Position numbers and translations under genes: made by a program. 64,000 nucleotides of DNA from Clostridium sartagoforme (lineage in GTDB: Bacteria > Bacillota > Clostridia > Clostridiales > Clostridiaceae). Shown here piece by piece: positions 16,476 through 25,829 of this stretch; within the stretch, counting starts at the first letter, position 1, and every line of letters starts with the position of its first letter. The notes beneath the pieces are model-generated. The model ran no database searches and was not told the origin of the DNA. It worked only from the letters and a program-made list of their open reading frames with translations. The DNA is taken from positions 124,001 through 188,000 of the forward strand of contig NZ_SRYR01000002.1 of the NCBI RefSeq assembly GCF_004794105.1. The letters run 5' to 3'.

Positions 16476-17618
16476 ATGAATAAGAATATCATTCCAGAGG
16501 GAACAAGAGATTTAACTAATGAGGAATGTTTAAAAAAAGCCAGGGCAATTAAGTCAATAAATAATGTATTTAATTCTTGGGGATATAAGGAAGCAATTAC
16601 ACCAAGCATAGAATTTTATGAAGGTTTTAGATATGAGTATTCTGGGTTAAAAGAAGAGAGTGTATATAAATTTTTTGATTCTAAAGGAAGAATACTAGCT
16701 TTAAGGCCTGATATGACTATACCTATAGTAAGACTTGTATCAACTAGATTTAAAGATGTCGAAGAAACTATAAAGATAAGGTATGAAGCCACTATATATA
16801 GAGTTTTTGAAGAGTTTAGTGGAAGAAGAAATGAATACACTGATTGTGGAATAGAGCTTATAAATAAAGAAAATGAATTTGCTGATTTAGAGGCATTAAT
16901 AATTGCAATAGAAGCTTTGAAAGCTACTGGTGCTAAAAACTTCAAGATAGAAATTGGGGAAGTAAACTTCTTTAAAGCTGCTATTGAAGCACTAGATATT
17001 GCGGAAAAGGACAAGTTATCCTTATCAATATTAATAGAAAAGAAAAAAATAGAAGAATTAAAGAAATTCTTAAAAAGATTAGATGTAGAAGATAATATAA
17101 AAAAAACTTTTTATAAATTACCTCTTTTATTTGGAGAAGGCGTAGAAATATTAGAGAAATATAAAGAATTAGCTTTTAATACTAAAATGATTAACTGTAT
17201 AAATTATTTAGAAAATATTTATAAGAGGCTAGAAGCTTTAGGGTATGAAGAATATATTACTTTTGACTTATCTATTACTCCAAGGCTTAATTTCTATACT
17301 GGAATAATATTTAGAGGATATATTGAAGGATCAGGAGGTATTGTTTTAAGTGGGGGAAGGTATGATGATTTAATTGATTCAGTTAAGAAGGGCTTTAAGG
17401 CAATAGGTTTCTCTATTAATGTAGATGAATTAAGTAGCATTTTAGATTTAGAATTACCTAAAGAAGGAAAATATATAATTACTTTTAGTAAAGAAAATGA
17501 AATAGAAGCATTAAAAAAGAGTATGGAACTTAGAAAAGAAGGTTATGTAGTGGAAGTTATTCCTTCAGAAGAATTAGAAGGGATAAATCTTAAAAAGGAG
17601 GATTATTATGGGGGTTAG
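16476..17618 (+). CDS. hisZ: ATP phosphoribosyltransferase regulatory subunit HisZ
   Basis: A 380-residue class II histidyl-tRNA-synthetase-like protein without tRNA charging. It combines with the short HisG to form the first enzyme of histidine synthesis and mediates feedback control. The start IIPEGTRDL, motif 2 region RYEATIYRVFEEFSGRRNEYTDCGIEL cut short of synthetase function, and GGIVLSGGRYDDL are characteristic; the anticodon-binding domain is degenerate. AAAGGAGGG precedes the ATG. It overlaps hisG by 11 nt and leads the his operon, with promoter at 16405. Confidence 0.93.
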   Translation: MNKNIIPEGTRDLTNEECLKKARAIKSINNVFNSWGYKEAITPSIEFYEGFRYEYSGLKEESVYKFFDSKGRILALRPDMTIPIVRLVSTRFKDVEETIKIRYEATIYRVFEEFSGRRNEYTDCGIELINKENEFADLEALIIAIEALKATGAKNFKIEIGEVNFFKAAIEALDIAEKDKLSLSILIEKKKIEELKKFLKRLDVEDNIKKTFYKLPLLFGEGVEILEKYKELAFNTKMINCINYLENIYKRLEALGYEEYITFDLSITPRLNFYTGIIFRGYIEGSGGIVLSGGRYDDLIDSVKKGFKAIGFSINVDELSSILDLELPKEGKYIITFSKENEIEALKKSMELRKEGYVVEVIPSEELEGINLKKEDYYGG

Positions 17619-18240
17619 TGTTGCCTTAACAAAAGGCAGGCTAGAAATAGAAGTAGTTAAGATATTAGATAAAGCAGGATTTGGAACAGATGAGCTAAAG
17701 GATACGGGAAGGAAACTTGTATTTAAAGATACTAAGTATGATGTTAATTATTTTTTAGTCAAAGCTAATGATAGCATAACTTATGTTGAACATGGAGTTG
17801 CTGATATTGGAGTAGTTGGATTAGATACTTTAGTAGAAAAAGGTCATAATTGTTATGAATTAATGGATTTAGGCTTTGGTAAATGTAAGTTTATAGTAGC
17901 ATCTCTGCCAGGTAAAGATTTATTTAATATTAAGGGGCATATAAAGATTGGGACAAAGTATCCTAAAGTAGCTAAGGAATTTTTTAAAGAAAATAATATA
18001 GATGTTGAAGTAATTAAAATAGATGGATCTGTTGAGCTTGCACCAATACTCGGACTATGTGATGGAATAGTAGATATTATGGAAACAGGAACTACTCTTA
18101 AAGAAAATGGGCTAGTAGTATTAAAAGAAATTCAAGATATTAGTGCTAGATTAATAGTAAATAAGGCAAGCTTCAAACTTAAGCAAAAGGAAATAAGCTT
18201 GATTTTAGAAAAGATAAGAGAAGCAATAAGTGATAAATAA
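17608..18240 (+). CDS. hisG: ATP phosphoribosyltransferase, short form
   Basis: Catalyses the committed step, ATP plus PRPP to phosphoribosyl-ATP. The protein has 210 residues, the short form lacking the C-terminal regulatory domain, which explains the need for HisZ next door. The start VALTKGRLEIEVVKILDKAG and the PRPP-binding loop GIVDIMETGTTLKENGL are diagnostic. The ATG lies inside the end of hisZ, with AAAAAGGAGG a few bases upstream, so translation is coupled. Next gene after 23 nt. Confidence 0.96.
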   Translation: MGVSVALTKGRLEIEVVKILDKAGFGTDELKDTGRKLVFKDTKYDVNYFLVKANDSITYVEHGVADIGVVGLDTLVEKGHNCYELMDLGFGKCKFIVASLPGKDLFNIKGHIKIGTKYPKVAKEFFKENNIDVEVIKIDGSVELAPILGLCDGIVDIMETGTTLKENGLVVLKEIQDISARLIVNKASFKLKQKEISLILEKIREAISDK

Positions 18241-18263
18241 GCAATAAATAAAGGGGAAGGGCT

Positions 18264-19559
18264 ATGCTAAGATTATTTAATTTATCTAAGGATAAAGAAG
18301 AAGATATTTTAAAAATAATAAAAAATAGAGAAGAAGAAAATCCAGAAGTAATAAGTAATGTTTTAAATATATTAAAAGACATAAGAAAAGATGGGGACAA
18401 AGCATTAGTTAAGTACACTAAAGATTTTGATAAAGTATTATTAAATTCAAACTCTATTAAGGTTTCAAAGGAAGAAATAGAAGAAGCCTTTAATATAGTT
18501 GAAGAAAGTTTTATTAAAGCAATTAAATCAGCTATTAAAAATATAGAGTTCTATCACAGTAAACAAGTGAGAAATGGATATTCAATAGTTAAAGAAGGTG
18601 AAGTATTTATGGGGCAATTAGTACTTCCACTAGAAAGAATTGGAGTTTATGTTCCAGGGGGAACAGCTTCTTATCCATCATCAGTAGTAATGAATGTTAT
18701 ACCTGCAAAGGTAGCTGGAGTTAAAGAAATAGTGATGGTAACACCGCCAAGTGCAAATGGAGGAATTAACCCATATATTGCAGTTGCAGCATCCTTAGCT
18801 GGAGTTTCAGAAATTTATAAGGTTGGAGGAGCTCAAGCTATAGGAGCTTTAGCTTATGGAACTGAAAGTATAAAGAGAGTAGATAAGATAGTTGGACCAG
18901 GGAATATTTATGTAGCAATGGCTAAGAAATTAGTTTTTGGGACTGTAGATATAGATATGGTTGCTGGACCAAGTGAAATATTAATAGTGGCTGATGAAAA
19001 TGCAAATAGTAAGTTTGTAGCAGCAGATTTAATGTCTCAAGCTGAGCATGATAAGCTTGCAGCTTCAATTTTACTAACAACATCTGAAGAAAAATACAAT
19101 GAAATTATAAAGGAATTAGAAGTTCAAATAGAAGAAATGGAAAGAAAAGATATTATTAAGGAATCCTTTAGTAATTATGGAATGGCTTTAATATGCAAAG
19201 ATATAAAAGAGTGTATAAGAATATCTAATATTATAGCTCCTGAGCACCTTGAGTTAATGGTGGAAAATTCAATGGAATACTTGGGTGAAGTAAAAAATGC
19301 AGGTTCTATTTTCTTAGGATACTATACTCCAGAACCTTTAGGAGACTATTATGCAGGACCAAACCATGTTCTTCCCACTAATGGTACAGCTAGATTTTCA
19401 TCTCCTTTATCAGTTGATAGTTTTATAAAGAAAAGTTCTTATCTTTATTATTCCAAGGGGGAGTTAATTAAAGCTGCAGAAGATATAATGCTTTTAGCTA
19501 GTAAAGAAGGATTAACTGCTCATGGGAATTCTGTGAAGGTGAGGTTTTGTAATGATTAA
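18264..19559 (+). CDS. hisD: Histidinol dehydrogenase
   Basis: Performs the last two steps, L-histidinol to L-histidine with two NAD. The 431 residues are of normal length. Visible marks are VYVPGGTASYPSSVVMN, KVGGAQAIGALAYGT, VDKIVGPGNIYV and the zinc/catalytic segments MSQAEHDKLA and IIAPEHLEL. GGGGAAGG precedes the ATG. It overlaps hisC by 8 nt. Confidence 0.97.
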   Translation: MLRLFNLSKDKEEDILKIIKNREEENPEVISNVLNILKDIRKDGDKALVKYTKDFDKVLLNSNSIKVSKEEIEEAFNIVEESFIKAIKSAIKNIEFYHSKQVRNGYSIVKEGEVFMGQLVLPLERIGVYVPGGTASYPSSVVMNVIPAKVAGVKEIVMVTPPSANGGINPYIAVAASLAGVSEIYKVGGAQAIGALAYGTESIKRVDKIVGPGNIYVAMAKKLVFGTVDIDMVAGPSEILIVADENANSKFVAADLMSQAEHDKLAASILLTTSEEKYNEIIKELEVQIEEMERKDIIKESFSNYGMALICKDIKECIRISNIIAPEHLELMVENSMEYLGEVKNAGSIFLGYYTPEPLGDYYAGPNHVLPTNGTARFSSPLSVDSFIKKSSYLYYSKGELIKAAEDIMLLASKEGLTAHGNSVKVRFCND

Positions 19560-20607
19560 GGATGTAGGAATCTACTCAAATAACAATAAGGATAACTTAT
19601 TACTTAATGGTAATGAAAGCCCTAAAAATATTAATAAAGATAAGTATTTTAAGATATTAGAAAAGCTTAAGAAAGTAGATTTAAACAGATATCCAGATAC
19701 AGATGGAGATAAATTAAGAGAAGCTTATAGCTCTTATGCAGGAGTAAGCTTAGATAATATTATCATTGGCAATGGATCAGATGAAGTAATTAACTTAGTT
19801 ATAAGCAAGAATATTCAAAAAGGAGACAAGCTTTTAACTGTAACACCAGACTTTGTTATGTATGACTTTTACACAGCTTTAAATGAAGGAAATGTGACTA
19901 AGTATAACCTTGATGTGGATAACTATTTTAATTTGGAAGAATTTATAGGATTAGGAAAAAGGGGGAATGTAAAGATTGTTATGTTCTCTAATCCTAATAA
20001 TCCAACTGGTTTTGCATACAGCAAGGAAAATATTATTAAGATTTTAGAAGCTTTTAAAGATAAGATAGTGCTAGTTGATGAAGCTTATTATGAGTTTAAT
20101 GGAGAATCTGTAGTTTCATTAATAGATGAATATCCCAATTTAATAGTAACTAGAACTTTATCTAAGGCATGGGGATTAGCGGCCTTAAGAGTAGGATTTT
20201 TAATTTCTAATAAGGATAATATAAGTGAATTATCAAAATATAAAACTCCTTACAATGTAAATACTATTTCTCAAGAAATAGCAAGTATATACCTAAAGGA
20301 AGAAGTAGATTCTCTTAATGAAAATTTAAAGCTAATAATAAATGAAAGAGAAAGACTTTACACTGAATTAAAAAAGATTGAAGAATCAGCTAAGTCTAAT
20401 AAGGAATTTATTAAGTTTTATAAATCAAAGGCTAACTTTATTTTTGGAAGAGCAGAAAATAAGGAAGAACTTATTAACGCCTTTAGAGAAGAAAAAGTTA
20501 CTATAAGAAGCTTCGAAGATAATAGCTTTAGAATTACTGTTGGACTTACAGAAGAAAATAATAAGGTTATAGAAATAATGAAGTATTTTGCTAAGCAAAA
20601 GAATTAA
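19552..20607 (+). CDS. hisC: Histidinol-phosphate aminotransferase
   Basis: A PLP-dependent class I/II aminotransferase converting imidazole acetol phosphate to histidinol phosphate. The 351 residues include NGNESP near the start, NRYPDTDG, IGNGSDEVI, the substrate Asn segment FSNPNNPTGFA, and the PLP lysine in RTLSKAWGLAALRVGF. The start ATG lies within the end of hisD. After the stop there are 109 bp of repeat-rich DNA before hisB, unlike the tight packing elsewhere in the operon. Confidence 0.95.
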   Translation: MIKDVGIYSNNNKDNLLLNGNESPKNINKDKYFKILEKLKKVDLNRYPDTDGDKLREAYSSYAGVSLDNIIIGNGSDEVINLVISKNIQKGDKLLTVTPDFVMYDFYTALNEGNVTKYNLDVDNYFNLEEFIGLGKRGNVKIVMFSNPNNPTGFAYSKENIIKILEAFKDKIVLVDEAYYEFNGESVVSLIDEYPNLIVTRTLSKAWGLAALRVGFLISNKDNISELSKYKTPYNVNTISQEIASIYLKEEVDSLNENLKLIINERERLYTELKKIEESAKSNKEFIKFYKSKANFIFGRAENKEELINAFREEKVTIRSFEDNSFRITVGLTEENNKVIEIMKYFAKQKN

Positions 20608-20638
20608 ATAATGAAAGAATAAAAGAATAAAAAAATAA

Positions 20639-20701
20639 GTTTTGCGGAGCAAAACATCATTAATTGTTAATTGTTAAATGTTAAATGTTAAATGTTAATT
20701 G
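20639..20701 (+). repeat. Hairpin plus tandem heptamers inside the his operon
   Basis: GTTTTGC-GGA-GCAAAAC (20639-20655) is followed by six tandem heptamers between 20660 and 20701, TTAATTG twice, TTAAATG three times, then TTAATTG. Related TTAATTGTTAA tails follow the GTAATTTG palindromes at 23976, 28593, 41143 and 43534. It separates hisC and hisB. Confidence 0.6.
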
Positions 20702-20716
20702 GAACAGGGAGGTTTT

Positions 20717-21310
20717 ATGAGTAGAGTTTCTAAGATAAATAGAGAAACAAAGGAAACAAAAATTAAGTTATCAATAGATGTAGATGGAAAAGGAAATAAC
20801 AGTATAAATACACCAGTTGGATTTTTAAATCATATGCTTACTTTATTTGCTTTTCATAGTGGGATAGATATTAATTTAGAAGCAAGTGGAGATATAGAGG
20901 TTTGTGACCACCATATAGTAGAAGATATAGGAATATCTTTAGGGAAGGCATTAAATGAAGCTTTAGGTAATAAGGCAGGTATTAATAGATATGGTACTGC
21001 ATTTGTTCCTATGGATGAAGCCTTATGCCAAGTAGTACTAGATTTAAGTGGGAGAGGCTTCTTACATTTTGATGGAGAGTTTAAAAGGGAGCAAATAGGG
21101 AATTTTTCAACTGAAATGGTAGTAGAATTTTTTAGGGCTGTAGCTATGAATTTTAATGGAACAGTGCATATTAGGGTATTGTATGGAGTAAATGATCATC
21201 ATAAAATTGAAGGAATATTTAAGGCTTTTGGTAGGGCATTAAAAGAAGCAGTTACTATAGGTAATGATGCAAATAAGGTTTTATCAACTAAAGGAACTTT
21301 AAGTATTTAA
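20717..21310 (+). CDS. hisB: Imidazoleglycerol-phosphate dehydratase
   Basis: Dehydrates imidazole glycerol phosphate to imidazole acetol phosphate using two Mn ions. At 197 residues it is the monofunctional form without the phosphatase domain of enterics. The duplicated metal motifs CDHHIVEDIGI and NDHHKIEGIFKAFGRAL are present, as is TPVGFLNHML. The ATG at 20717 is preferred because GGGAGG lies 4 nt upstream; a TTG six codons earlier has no ribosome site. Phosphate removal from histidinol phosphate must come from the PHP protein at 24572. Confidence 0.96.
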   Translation: MSRVSKINRETKETKIKLSIDVDGKGNNSINTPVGFLNHMLTLFAFHSGIDINLEASGDIEVCDHHIVEDIGISLGKALNEALGNKAGINRYGTAFVPMDEALCQVVLDLSGRGFLHFDGEFKREQIGNFSTEMVVEFFRAVAMNFNGTVHIRVLYGVNDHHKIEGIFKAFGRALKEAVTIGNDANKVLSTKGTLSI

Positions 21311-21326
21311 TAAGGGTGGATAAATT

Positions 21327-21941
21327 ATGATAGCAATTATAGATTATGGAATGGGTAATTTAAAAAGTATAAAAAATGCTTTAAAGCTATTAAATATAGA
21401 ATCAGTTAGTACTAGTGACAAAGAGGTAATAAGGAAAGCTAAAGCTATTATCCTTCCAGGAGTCGGGGCATTTAAACAAGCTATGGACAATCTAAAAGAA
21501 AAAAGTTTAGATACTTTAATTAAAGAAGTGGCCAAAGAAGAAAAACTTATTCTAGGAATATGCTTAGGTATGCAGTTGCTATTTGAAAAAGGTTTTGAAG
21601 GTGAAGAAGAAGAGGGGCTAGGATTATTAAAAGGAGATATAAAGAAGCTTCATCCTAAAGAAAGAGTAAAGATACCTCATATGGGATGGAATAAGTTAAT
21701 TGCTAATAATGAAGAAGAAAATTTTTCTAGTTTATCTTTAGATAAATTTGTATATTATGTTCATAGCTTTATGGCAACAGATTATGAGGATAAGGATTTA
21801 GTTGCTTACTCTAATTATGGAGGATTAAAGATACCAGGTATAGTTAGAAAAGATAATATTATAGGAATGCAATTTCATCCAGAAAAAAGTGGTGAAGCAG
21901 GACTTAACTTACTAAAAGAATTTGGGGAGATGGTAAAGTGA
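21327..21941 (+). CDS. hisH: Imidazole glycerol phosphate synthase, glutaminase subunit
   Basis: A class I glutamine amidotransferase that releases ammonia from glutamine and channels it into HisF. The catalytic Cys is in LGICLGMQLLFEKG near residue 80, and the His/Glu dyad is in MQFHPEKSGEAG near the end. The 204 residues are the standard length. GGGTGGA precedes the ATG. The stop overlaps the GTG start of hisA in GTGA, so the two are translationally coupled. Confidence 0.96.
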   Translation: MIAIIDYGMGNLKSIKNALKLLNIESVSTSDKEVIRKAKAIILPGVGAFKQAMDNLKEKSLDTLIKEVAKEEKLILGICLGMQLLFEKGFEGEEEEGLGLLKGDIKKLHPKERVKIPHMGWNKLIANNEEENFSSLSLDKFVYYVHSFMATDYEDKDLVAYSNYGGLKIPGIVRKDNIIGMQFHPEKSGEAGLNLLKEFGEMVK

Positions 21942-22651
21942 TAGTAATTCCAGCTATAGATATAATAGATGGTATGGCTGTTAGGTTGTATCAGGGTGAT
22001 TATAATAAAAAAGATTTAATGGGCGAAGATGTTTTAAAGGTAGCTAAAAGCTTTAAGGAAGCAGGAGCTAAACTTATTCACTTAGTAGATTTAGATGGGG
22101 CAAAAAAAGGTGAGTTAGTTAATTTAGAATTAATATTAAGAGTAGTAAAAGAATTAGAAGTAGATGTTGAAGTTGGTGGGGGAATAAGAAGTTTTAAGGA
22201 TATAAAGTCATTAATAGATGGGGGAGTATCTAGGGTTATATTAGGAACGGCTGCAATAGAAGATAAAGAGTTACTAAGACAAGCTGTTGATACCTATAAG
22301 GATAAAATAGCTGTAGCTGTAGATTTTAAAGATGGATATATTCATACAAGAGGATGGATAAGTAAAAGTGATGTACATTATATAGATTTAATTAATGATA
22401 TGGAAGCCATTGGAGTTAAGAACATAATAATAACAGATATAAGTAAGGATGGAACATTAGAAGGCCCTAACATTAATATTATGAAGGAAGTTAAGTCAAT
22501 TTCAAATATTGATATTACTGCTTCAGGTGGAGTTAAGAACATAGATAATATTAAAGACCTTAAAGAACTTAATATCTATGGGGCAATAGTAGGTAAGGCA
22601 ATTTACTCTAAGGATGTAAATTTAGAGGAAGCTATTAATTTATGTAAGTAG
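21938..22651 (+). CDS. hisA: ProFAR isomerase
   Basis: A (beta/alpha)8-barrel isomerase converting ProFAR to PRFAR. The general acid/base residues lie in [19 protein letters not shown] and in [16 protein letters not shown]. The half-barrel repeat is shared with HisF. The start is GTG at 21938, overlapping the hisH stop by 4 nt, with GGGGAGATGG upstream. At 237 residues it is normal. hisF follows after 8 nt. Confidence 0.96.
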   Translation: MIVIPAIDIIDGMAVRLYQGDYNKKDLMGEDVLKVAKSFKEAGAKLIHLVDLDGAKKGELVNLELILRVVKELEVDVEVGGGIRSFKDIKSLIDGGVSRVILGTAAIEDKELLRQAVDTYKDKIAVAVDFKDGYIHTRGWISKSDVHYIDLINDMEAIGVKNIIITDISKDGTLEGPNINIMKEVKSISNIDITASGGVKNIDNIKDLKELNIYGAIVGKAIYSKDVNLEEAINLCK

Positions 22652-22659
22652 GTGGAGAG

Positions 22660-23418
22660 ATGCATACTAAGAGAATAATCCCTTGTCTAGATGTTAAGGA
22701 TGGAAAGGTTGTTAAAGGAATTAACTTTGTGGGCTTAAAAGAAGTTGGCAATCCAGTAGAATTAGCAGAAGAGTATTATAAACAAGGTGCTGATGAAATA
22801 GTATTTTTAGATATTACAGCTACTCATGAAGGTAGAAAAACTATGGTAGAAGTAGTTGAAAAGGTAGCAGAAAAGATATTTATTCCTTTTACTGTAGGGG
22901 GAGGAATAAGTACAGTAGATGGAATTAGAAAGGTTTTAAGAGCTGGAGCAGATAAGGTAAGCTTAAATTCAGCTGCTATTAGGAATAAGGCTTTAATTAA
23001 AGAAGGAGCTTATTACTTTGGGAATCAATGTATTGTACTAGCTGTAGATGCTAAAAGACGTGATAAGGATAACTGGAATGTTTATATAAATGGTGGAAGA
23101 ATAGATACAGGAATAGATCTTTTCAAATGGATAGAAGAGGCATATAACCTTGGTGCAGGTGAAATCTTACTTACATCTATGGATGCAGATGGAACTAAGG
23201 CTGGTTTTGATATAGAACTTACTAAGAGGGTAAGCAACTTAGTAGATATACCAGTAATAGCCTCTGGAGGCTGTGGGTCCATAGAAGACTTTAAAGAAGT
23301 ATTTGTAAATGGAGAAGCAGATGCTGCTCTAGCGGCTTCATTATTTCATTATGGTAATTTAAAGGTGTCAGAGGTAAAGGAGTATTTGAGAAAAAATAAT
23401 ATAGAGGTAAGGATATAA
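22660..23418 (+). CDS. hisF: Imidazole glycerol phosphate synthase, cyclase subunit
   Basis: A (beta/alpha)8-barrel that accepts ammonia from HisH and makes imidazole glycerol phosphate plus AICAR. The catalytic Asp residues lie in [17 protein letters not shown] and [16 protein letters not shown], and the phosphate sites in VGGGIS and ASGGCGS. The 252 residues are of normal length. GGTGGAGAG precedes the ATG. hisI starts 2 nt after the stop. Confidence 0.97.
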   Translation: MHTKRIIPCLDVKDGKVVKGINFVGLKEVGNPVELAEEYYKQGADEIVFLDITATHEGRKTMVEVVEKVAEKIFIPFTVGGGISTVDGIRKVLRAGADKVSLNSAAIRNKALIKEGAYYFGNQCIVLAVDAKRRDKDNWNVYINGGRIDTGIDLFKWIEEAYNLGAGEILLTSMDADGTKAGFDIELTKRVSNLVDIPVIASGGCGSIEDFKEVFVNGEADAALAASLFHYGNLKVSEVKEYLRKNNIEVRI

Positions 23419-23420
23419 CT

Positions 23421-23783
23421 ATGGAATTTGATATGGATAAGGTGGATTTTAACAAAAGTGGAGGTTTAATTCCAGTAATAGTACAAGATTTTAGAAATAA
23501 AGAAGTACTTATGCTTGCTTATATGTCTAAAGAAAGCCTAGAGAAAACTATATTGGAAAAGAAAACTTGGTTTTATAGCAGAAGTAGAAATGAACTTTGG
23601 AACAAAGGTGGAACTTCAGGAAATCTACAATATGTAAAAGAGATGTATATTGATTGTGATTTAGACACTATATTAATTCTAGTTGAACAAGTTGGAGTAG
23701 CTTGCCACATGGGAGAAAGAAGCTGTTTTTTCACAAAAATAGAAACAGAAATAATTAAGAATGAAGGTGCTAGCGCACAATGA
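23421..23783 (+). CDS. hisI: Phosphoribosyl-AMP cyclohydrolase
   Basis: A monofunctional zinc/magnesium cyclohydrolase opening the adenine ring of phosphoribosyl-AMP; 120 residues. Metal ligands are in IDCDLDT and in the cysteine motif [12 protein letters not shown], and the substrate loop [20 protein letters not shown] is intact. The last seven residues (NEGASAQ) and the stop codon are encoded by GGTGCTAGCGCACAATGA. That sequence resembles the inverted right end of the MITE-like repeat family, so the native C-terminus was probably replaced. hisE is separate, 245 bp downstream. Confidence 0.94.
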   Translation: MEFDMDKVDFNKSGGLIPVIVQDFRNKEVLMLAYMSKESLEKTILEKKTWFYSRSRNELWNKGGTSGNLQYVKEMYIDCDLDTILILVEQVGVACHMGERSCFFTKIETEIIKNEGASAQ

Positions 23784-23994
23784 AAGAGTGAAAAAATGAA
23801 GGAATGAAAAAATGAAATAATTAAGAGGCTGGCGCATAATGAAATAATTAAGGTTCTGGCGCATAATTAAATAATTAAGATCATATTGAGCATTTTAAAT
23901 TTAGAATTAATAATGTAGAAATTAAAATAGATTCTTAAACTCTGAAGAAGTTCTTAAAAATAAAATCTATTTAAAGTAATTTGGAACAAATTAC
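23765..23994. repeat. Degenerate repeat block between hisI and hisE
   Basis: Three degraded copies of the GCTGTCGCA end appear as GCTAGCGCACAAT, GCTGGCGCATAAT and TCTGGCGCATAAT, with AATGAAA and AATTAAG runs between them. The block ends with the GTAATTTG-GAA-CAAATTAC palindrome at 23976-23994. It breaks the otherwise gapless his operon. Confidence 0.55.
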
Positions 23995-24028
23995 ATCAAT
24001 AATTGTTAACTGGAAGATGGGGTGTTTT

Positions 24029-24355
24029 ATGGATAATATAATTAAAGAGTTATATGCTGTTATTGAAGATAGAAAAGAAAATAGGGATGAGAAATCTTAT
24101 ACGAGCTACTTATTTAATAAGGGCGTAGATAAGATATTAAAAAAGCTTGGGGAAGAATGCACAGAAGTTATTATTAGCGCAAAAAATAATTCTAAAGAAG
24201 AGCAAATTTTAGAAATGGGAGATTTAATATATCACTTTTTAGTTACTATGGTAGAGCTAGGAATTTCAGTTGAAGATATTGAAAAGGAATTAAAAATTAG
24301 AAGAAGTAAGATAGGAAATTTAAAGGCAGAGAGAAAGCCCATAGATGAAATATAG
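24029..24355 (+). CDS. hisE: Phosphoribosyl-ATP pyrophosphatase
   Basis: Hydrolyses phosphoribosyl-ATP to phosphoribosyl-AMP. This 108-residue all-helical MazG-like protein shows the metal motif LGEECTEVIISAKN and the second acidic helix EMGDLIYHFLV. The ATG at 24029 follows a GATGGGG site; the frame could extend to 23981, but that part is repeat DNA. It is the last gene of the operon. The downstream long hairpin (24377-24447) and terminator (24491-24518) close the unit. Confidence 0.93.
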   Translation: MDNIIKELYAVIEDRKENRDEKSYTSYLFNKGVDKILKKLGEECTEVIISAKNNSKEEQILEMGDLIYHFLVTMVELGISVEDIEKELKIRRSKIGNLKAERKPIDEI

Positions 24356-24376
24356 AATTAGTAATTTTGTCTATGC

Positions 24377-24447
24377 CTGTGCTAATATATTATCTTTTGT
24401 CGACCTCGCAAGCTCCAAGGCGACATACGTATAATATATTAGCACAG
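24377..24447 (+). repeat. Operon-end hairpin module, copy 3
   Basis: A perfect 17-bp stem, CTGTGCTAATATATTAT (24377-24393) with 24431-24447. The 37-nt loop holds GTCGACCTCGCAAGCTCCAAG followed by GCGAC. The loop core CTCCAAG-N-CGAC is shared with copies at 28441 and 40994, although the stem sequence is completely different. A CTCAG-stem terminator follows after 43 nt. Confidence 0.65.
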
Positions 24448-24490
24448 ACTAATTTCAAAATTAGGTAACCAGCGTTTTGATATTATAAGG

Positions 24491-24520
24491 AAGGAACTCA
24501 GCTAAAACTGAGTTCCTTTA
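24491..24520 (+). terminator. his operon terminator
   Basis: AAGGAACTCAG (24491-24501), loop CTAAAA, CTGAGTTCCTT (24508-24518), then TTAAATTTATTT. It may also act on the convergent PHP gene. Confidence 0.8.
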
Positions 24521-24571
24521 AATTTATTTATATTAGAAAGTAGTGGATTAGAGTAGATACTTTTCTTTATA

Positions 24572-25339
24572 TTAAAAGAATTCTGGTTTTCTTTTGTTAA
24601 AGTAGATTCCTTTTAAATTAACATCCTCTATAAAGTCTAGTGATATATCAAAATTTCTATGAATATTTGTATAAGCATGGGCATCAGATCCTAAGGTAAC
24701 ATATTTTCCACCTAGATCTTTATATAAATTGTAAATATCTTTTAAAGCAACCTTAGCTTCAGGTATGTGAAGTCTTGAAGTATTAACTTCTAGAACTTTT
24801 CCTTTGTTTATTAAGGTTTTAAATATTTCAGCTAGGATGTCCTTATATTCTGATACTAAAATTTCATTATTATCGAATTTAGCATATCTGCAGGGGTAAT
24901 CTATATGGGCTAATGAATCAAAGTTATTATATAGATTCACACAAGCTAGCATATCTTCTAAATAATAAGTGAAAAAGTCTTTTTTGCTATAGCCTTGATG
25001 TATATATTCTGCATATATATCTAGATTTCTAACAGCATGAATAGACCCAAGTACAAAATCAAAATCGTAGGAAGTAATTAATTTTTCACTTTCTTCTACT
25101 ACATTCCTAGTTAAGCCTAGTTCTATGCCTAGCTTTAGAGTATTATTTCTATATTGTTCATACTCCTTAAAGTAACTTGGAACATCAAATTTAAAGTCAT
25201 CTTTAATTGGATAATCTAGATCCATATGATCAGTTATTATTATTCCAATATTCTTATTCTTTGAAACCTCAATTGCATCGAATATATTCATATCACTATC
25301 TGTTGAGAATTTTGTATGCATATGGCTATCGAAAATCAT
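24572..25339 (-). CDS. hisK: PHP-type histidinol-phosphatase
   Basis: A 255-residue PHP-domain metal phosphoesterase: DSHMHTKFSTDSDMN, IITDHMDLDYP, LGSIHAV, the LAHIDYP segment and TLGSDAHAY supply the trinuclear metal ligands. In low-GC Gram-positives such proteins (HisK/HisJ) dephosphorylate histidinol phosphate, the one step absent from the hisZGDCBHAFIE operon, which it faces convergently. TTTAAGGAGGC lies 8 nt before the ATG. Other PHP substrates are possible, but the location makes the assignment strong. Confidence 0.88.
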   Translation of the reverse strand: MIFDSHMHTKFSTDSDMNIFDAIEVSKNKNIGIIITDHMDLDYPIKDDFKFDVPSYFKEYEQYRNNTLKLGIELGLTRNVVEESEKLITSYDFDFVLGSIHAVRNLDIYAEYIHQGYSKKDFFTYYLEDMLACVNLYNNFDSLAHIDYPCRYAKFDNNEILVSEYKDILAEIFKTLINKGKVLEVNTSRLHIPEAKVALKDIYNLYKDLGGKYVTLGSDAHAYTNIHRNFDISLDFIEDVNLKGIYFNKRKPEFF

Positions 25340-25474
25340 ATTTTGCCTCCTTAAAATTTATATTTTCTAAATTATAACATAGCTTTGTTAAATTATGCCT
25401 ATAACAAAATAAACTTGATAAATAATATTATAGAATATAAAATTGAATTACAAAGAGAAAAAGGTGGGAAACAA

Positions 25475-25816
25475 ATGAACAAATTGTTTGAAATTGGAGA
25501 TTTAAGTTTTTATAAAGAGGATTTTTTAGATAATATTGACGAATTTAATGATATCATAGATATAATAAAAGAGTTAAGTAATGAACTTTCCTATGAAGAA
25601 ATTGAAGTAGTGGGAAATAATGAATGCTGTGAAAAAACTAATAAAAATTACATAGTAGAAATCCAAGGATTCATAGATGAGGAAGATTCTTTTATAACAA
25701 AAAAAGAAGCTGAAGAGCTAAGTAAGAATGGTGAATTAGGATTATTAGATTTATTTGTTATAAGAATTTATATGTGTTTAGAATGTAGGAAGTGGATAAT
25801 AGATATTTTGGAATAA
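25475..25816 (+). CDS. Small acidic protein, unknown
   Basis: An unrecognised 113-residue soluble acidic protein. It has a Cys pair (NNECCEKTN, about residue 50) and a C-terminal C-x-x-C (MCLECRKWII), which could bind metal or form a disulfide. The ATG at 25475 is chosen because AAGGTGGG lies 7 nt upstream; the frame could be opened to 25385 but that stretch lacks a ribosome site. It lies 13 nt before the TcaA-like gene, so they probably form an operon with the murein hydrolase. No function is proposed. Confidence 0.6.
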   Translation: MNKLFEIGDLSFYKEDFLDNIDEFNDIIDIIKELSNELSYEEIEVVGNNECCEKTNKNYIVEIQGFIDEEDSFITKKEAEELSKNGELGLLDLFVIRIYMCLECRKWIIDILE

Positions 25817-25829
25817 AGGGTGAGGAATA

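Noticed and set aside
20660..20701. CRISPR-like array from the heptamer repeats in the his operon
   Set aside because: Repeats are 7 bp, contiguous and without spacers; this is simple tandem repetition.
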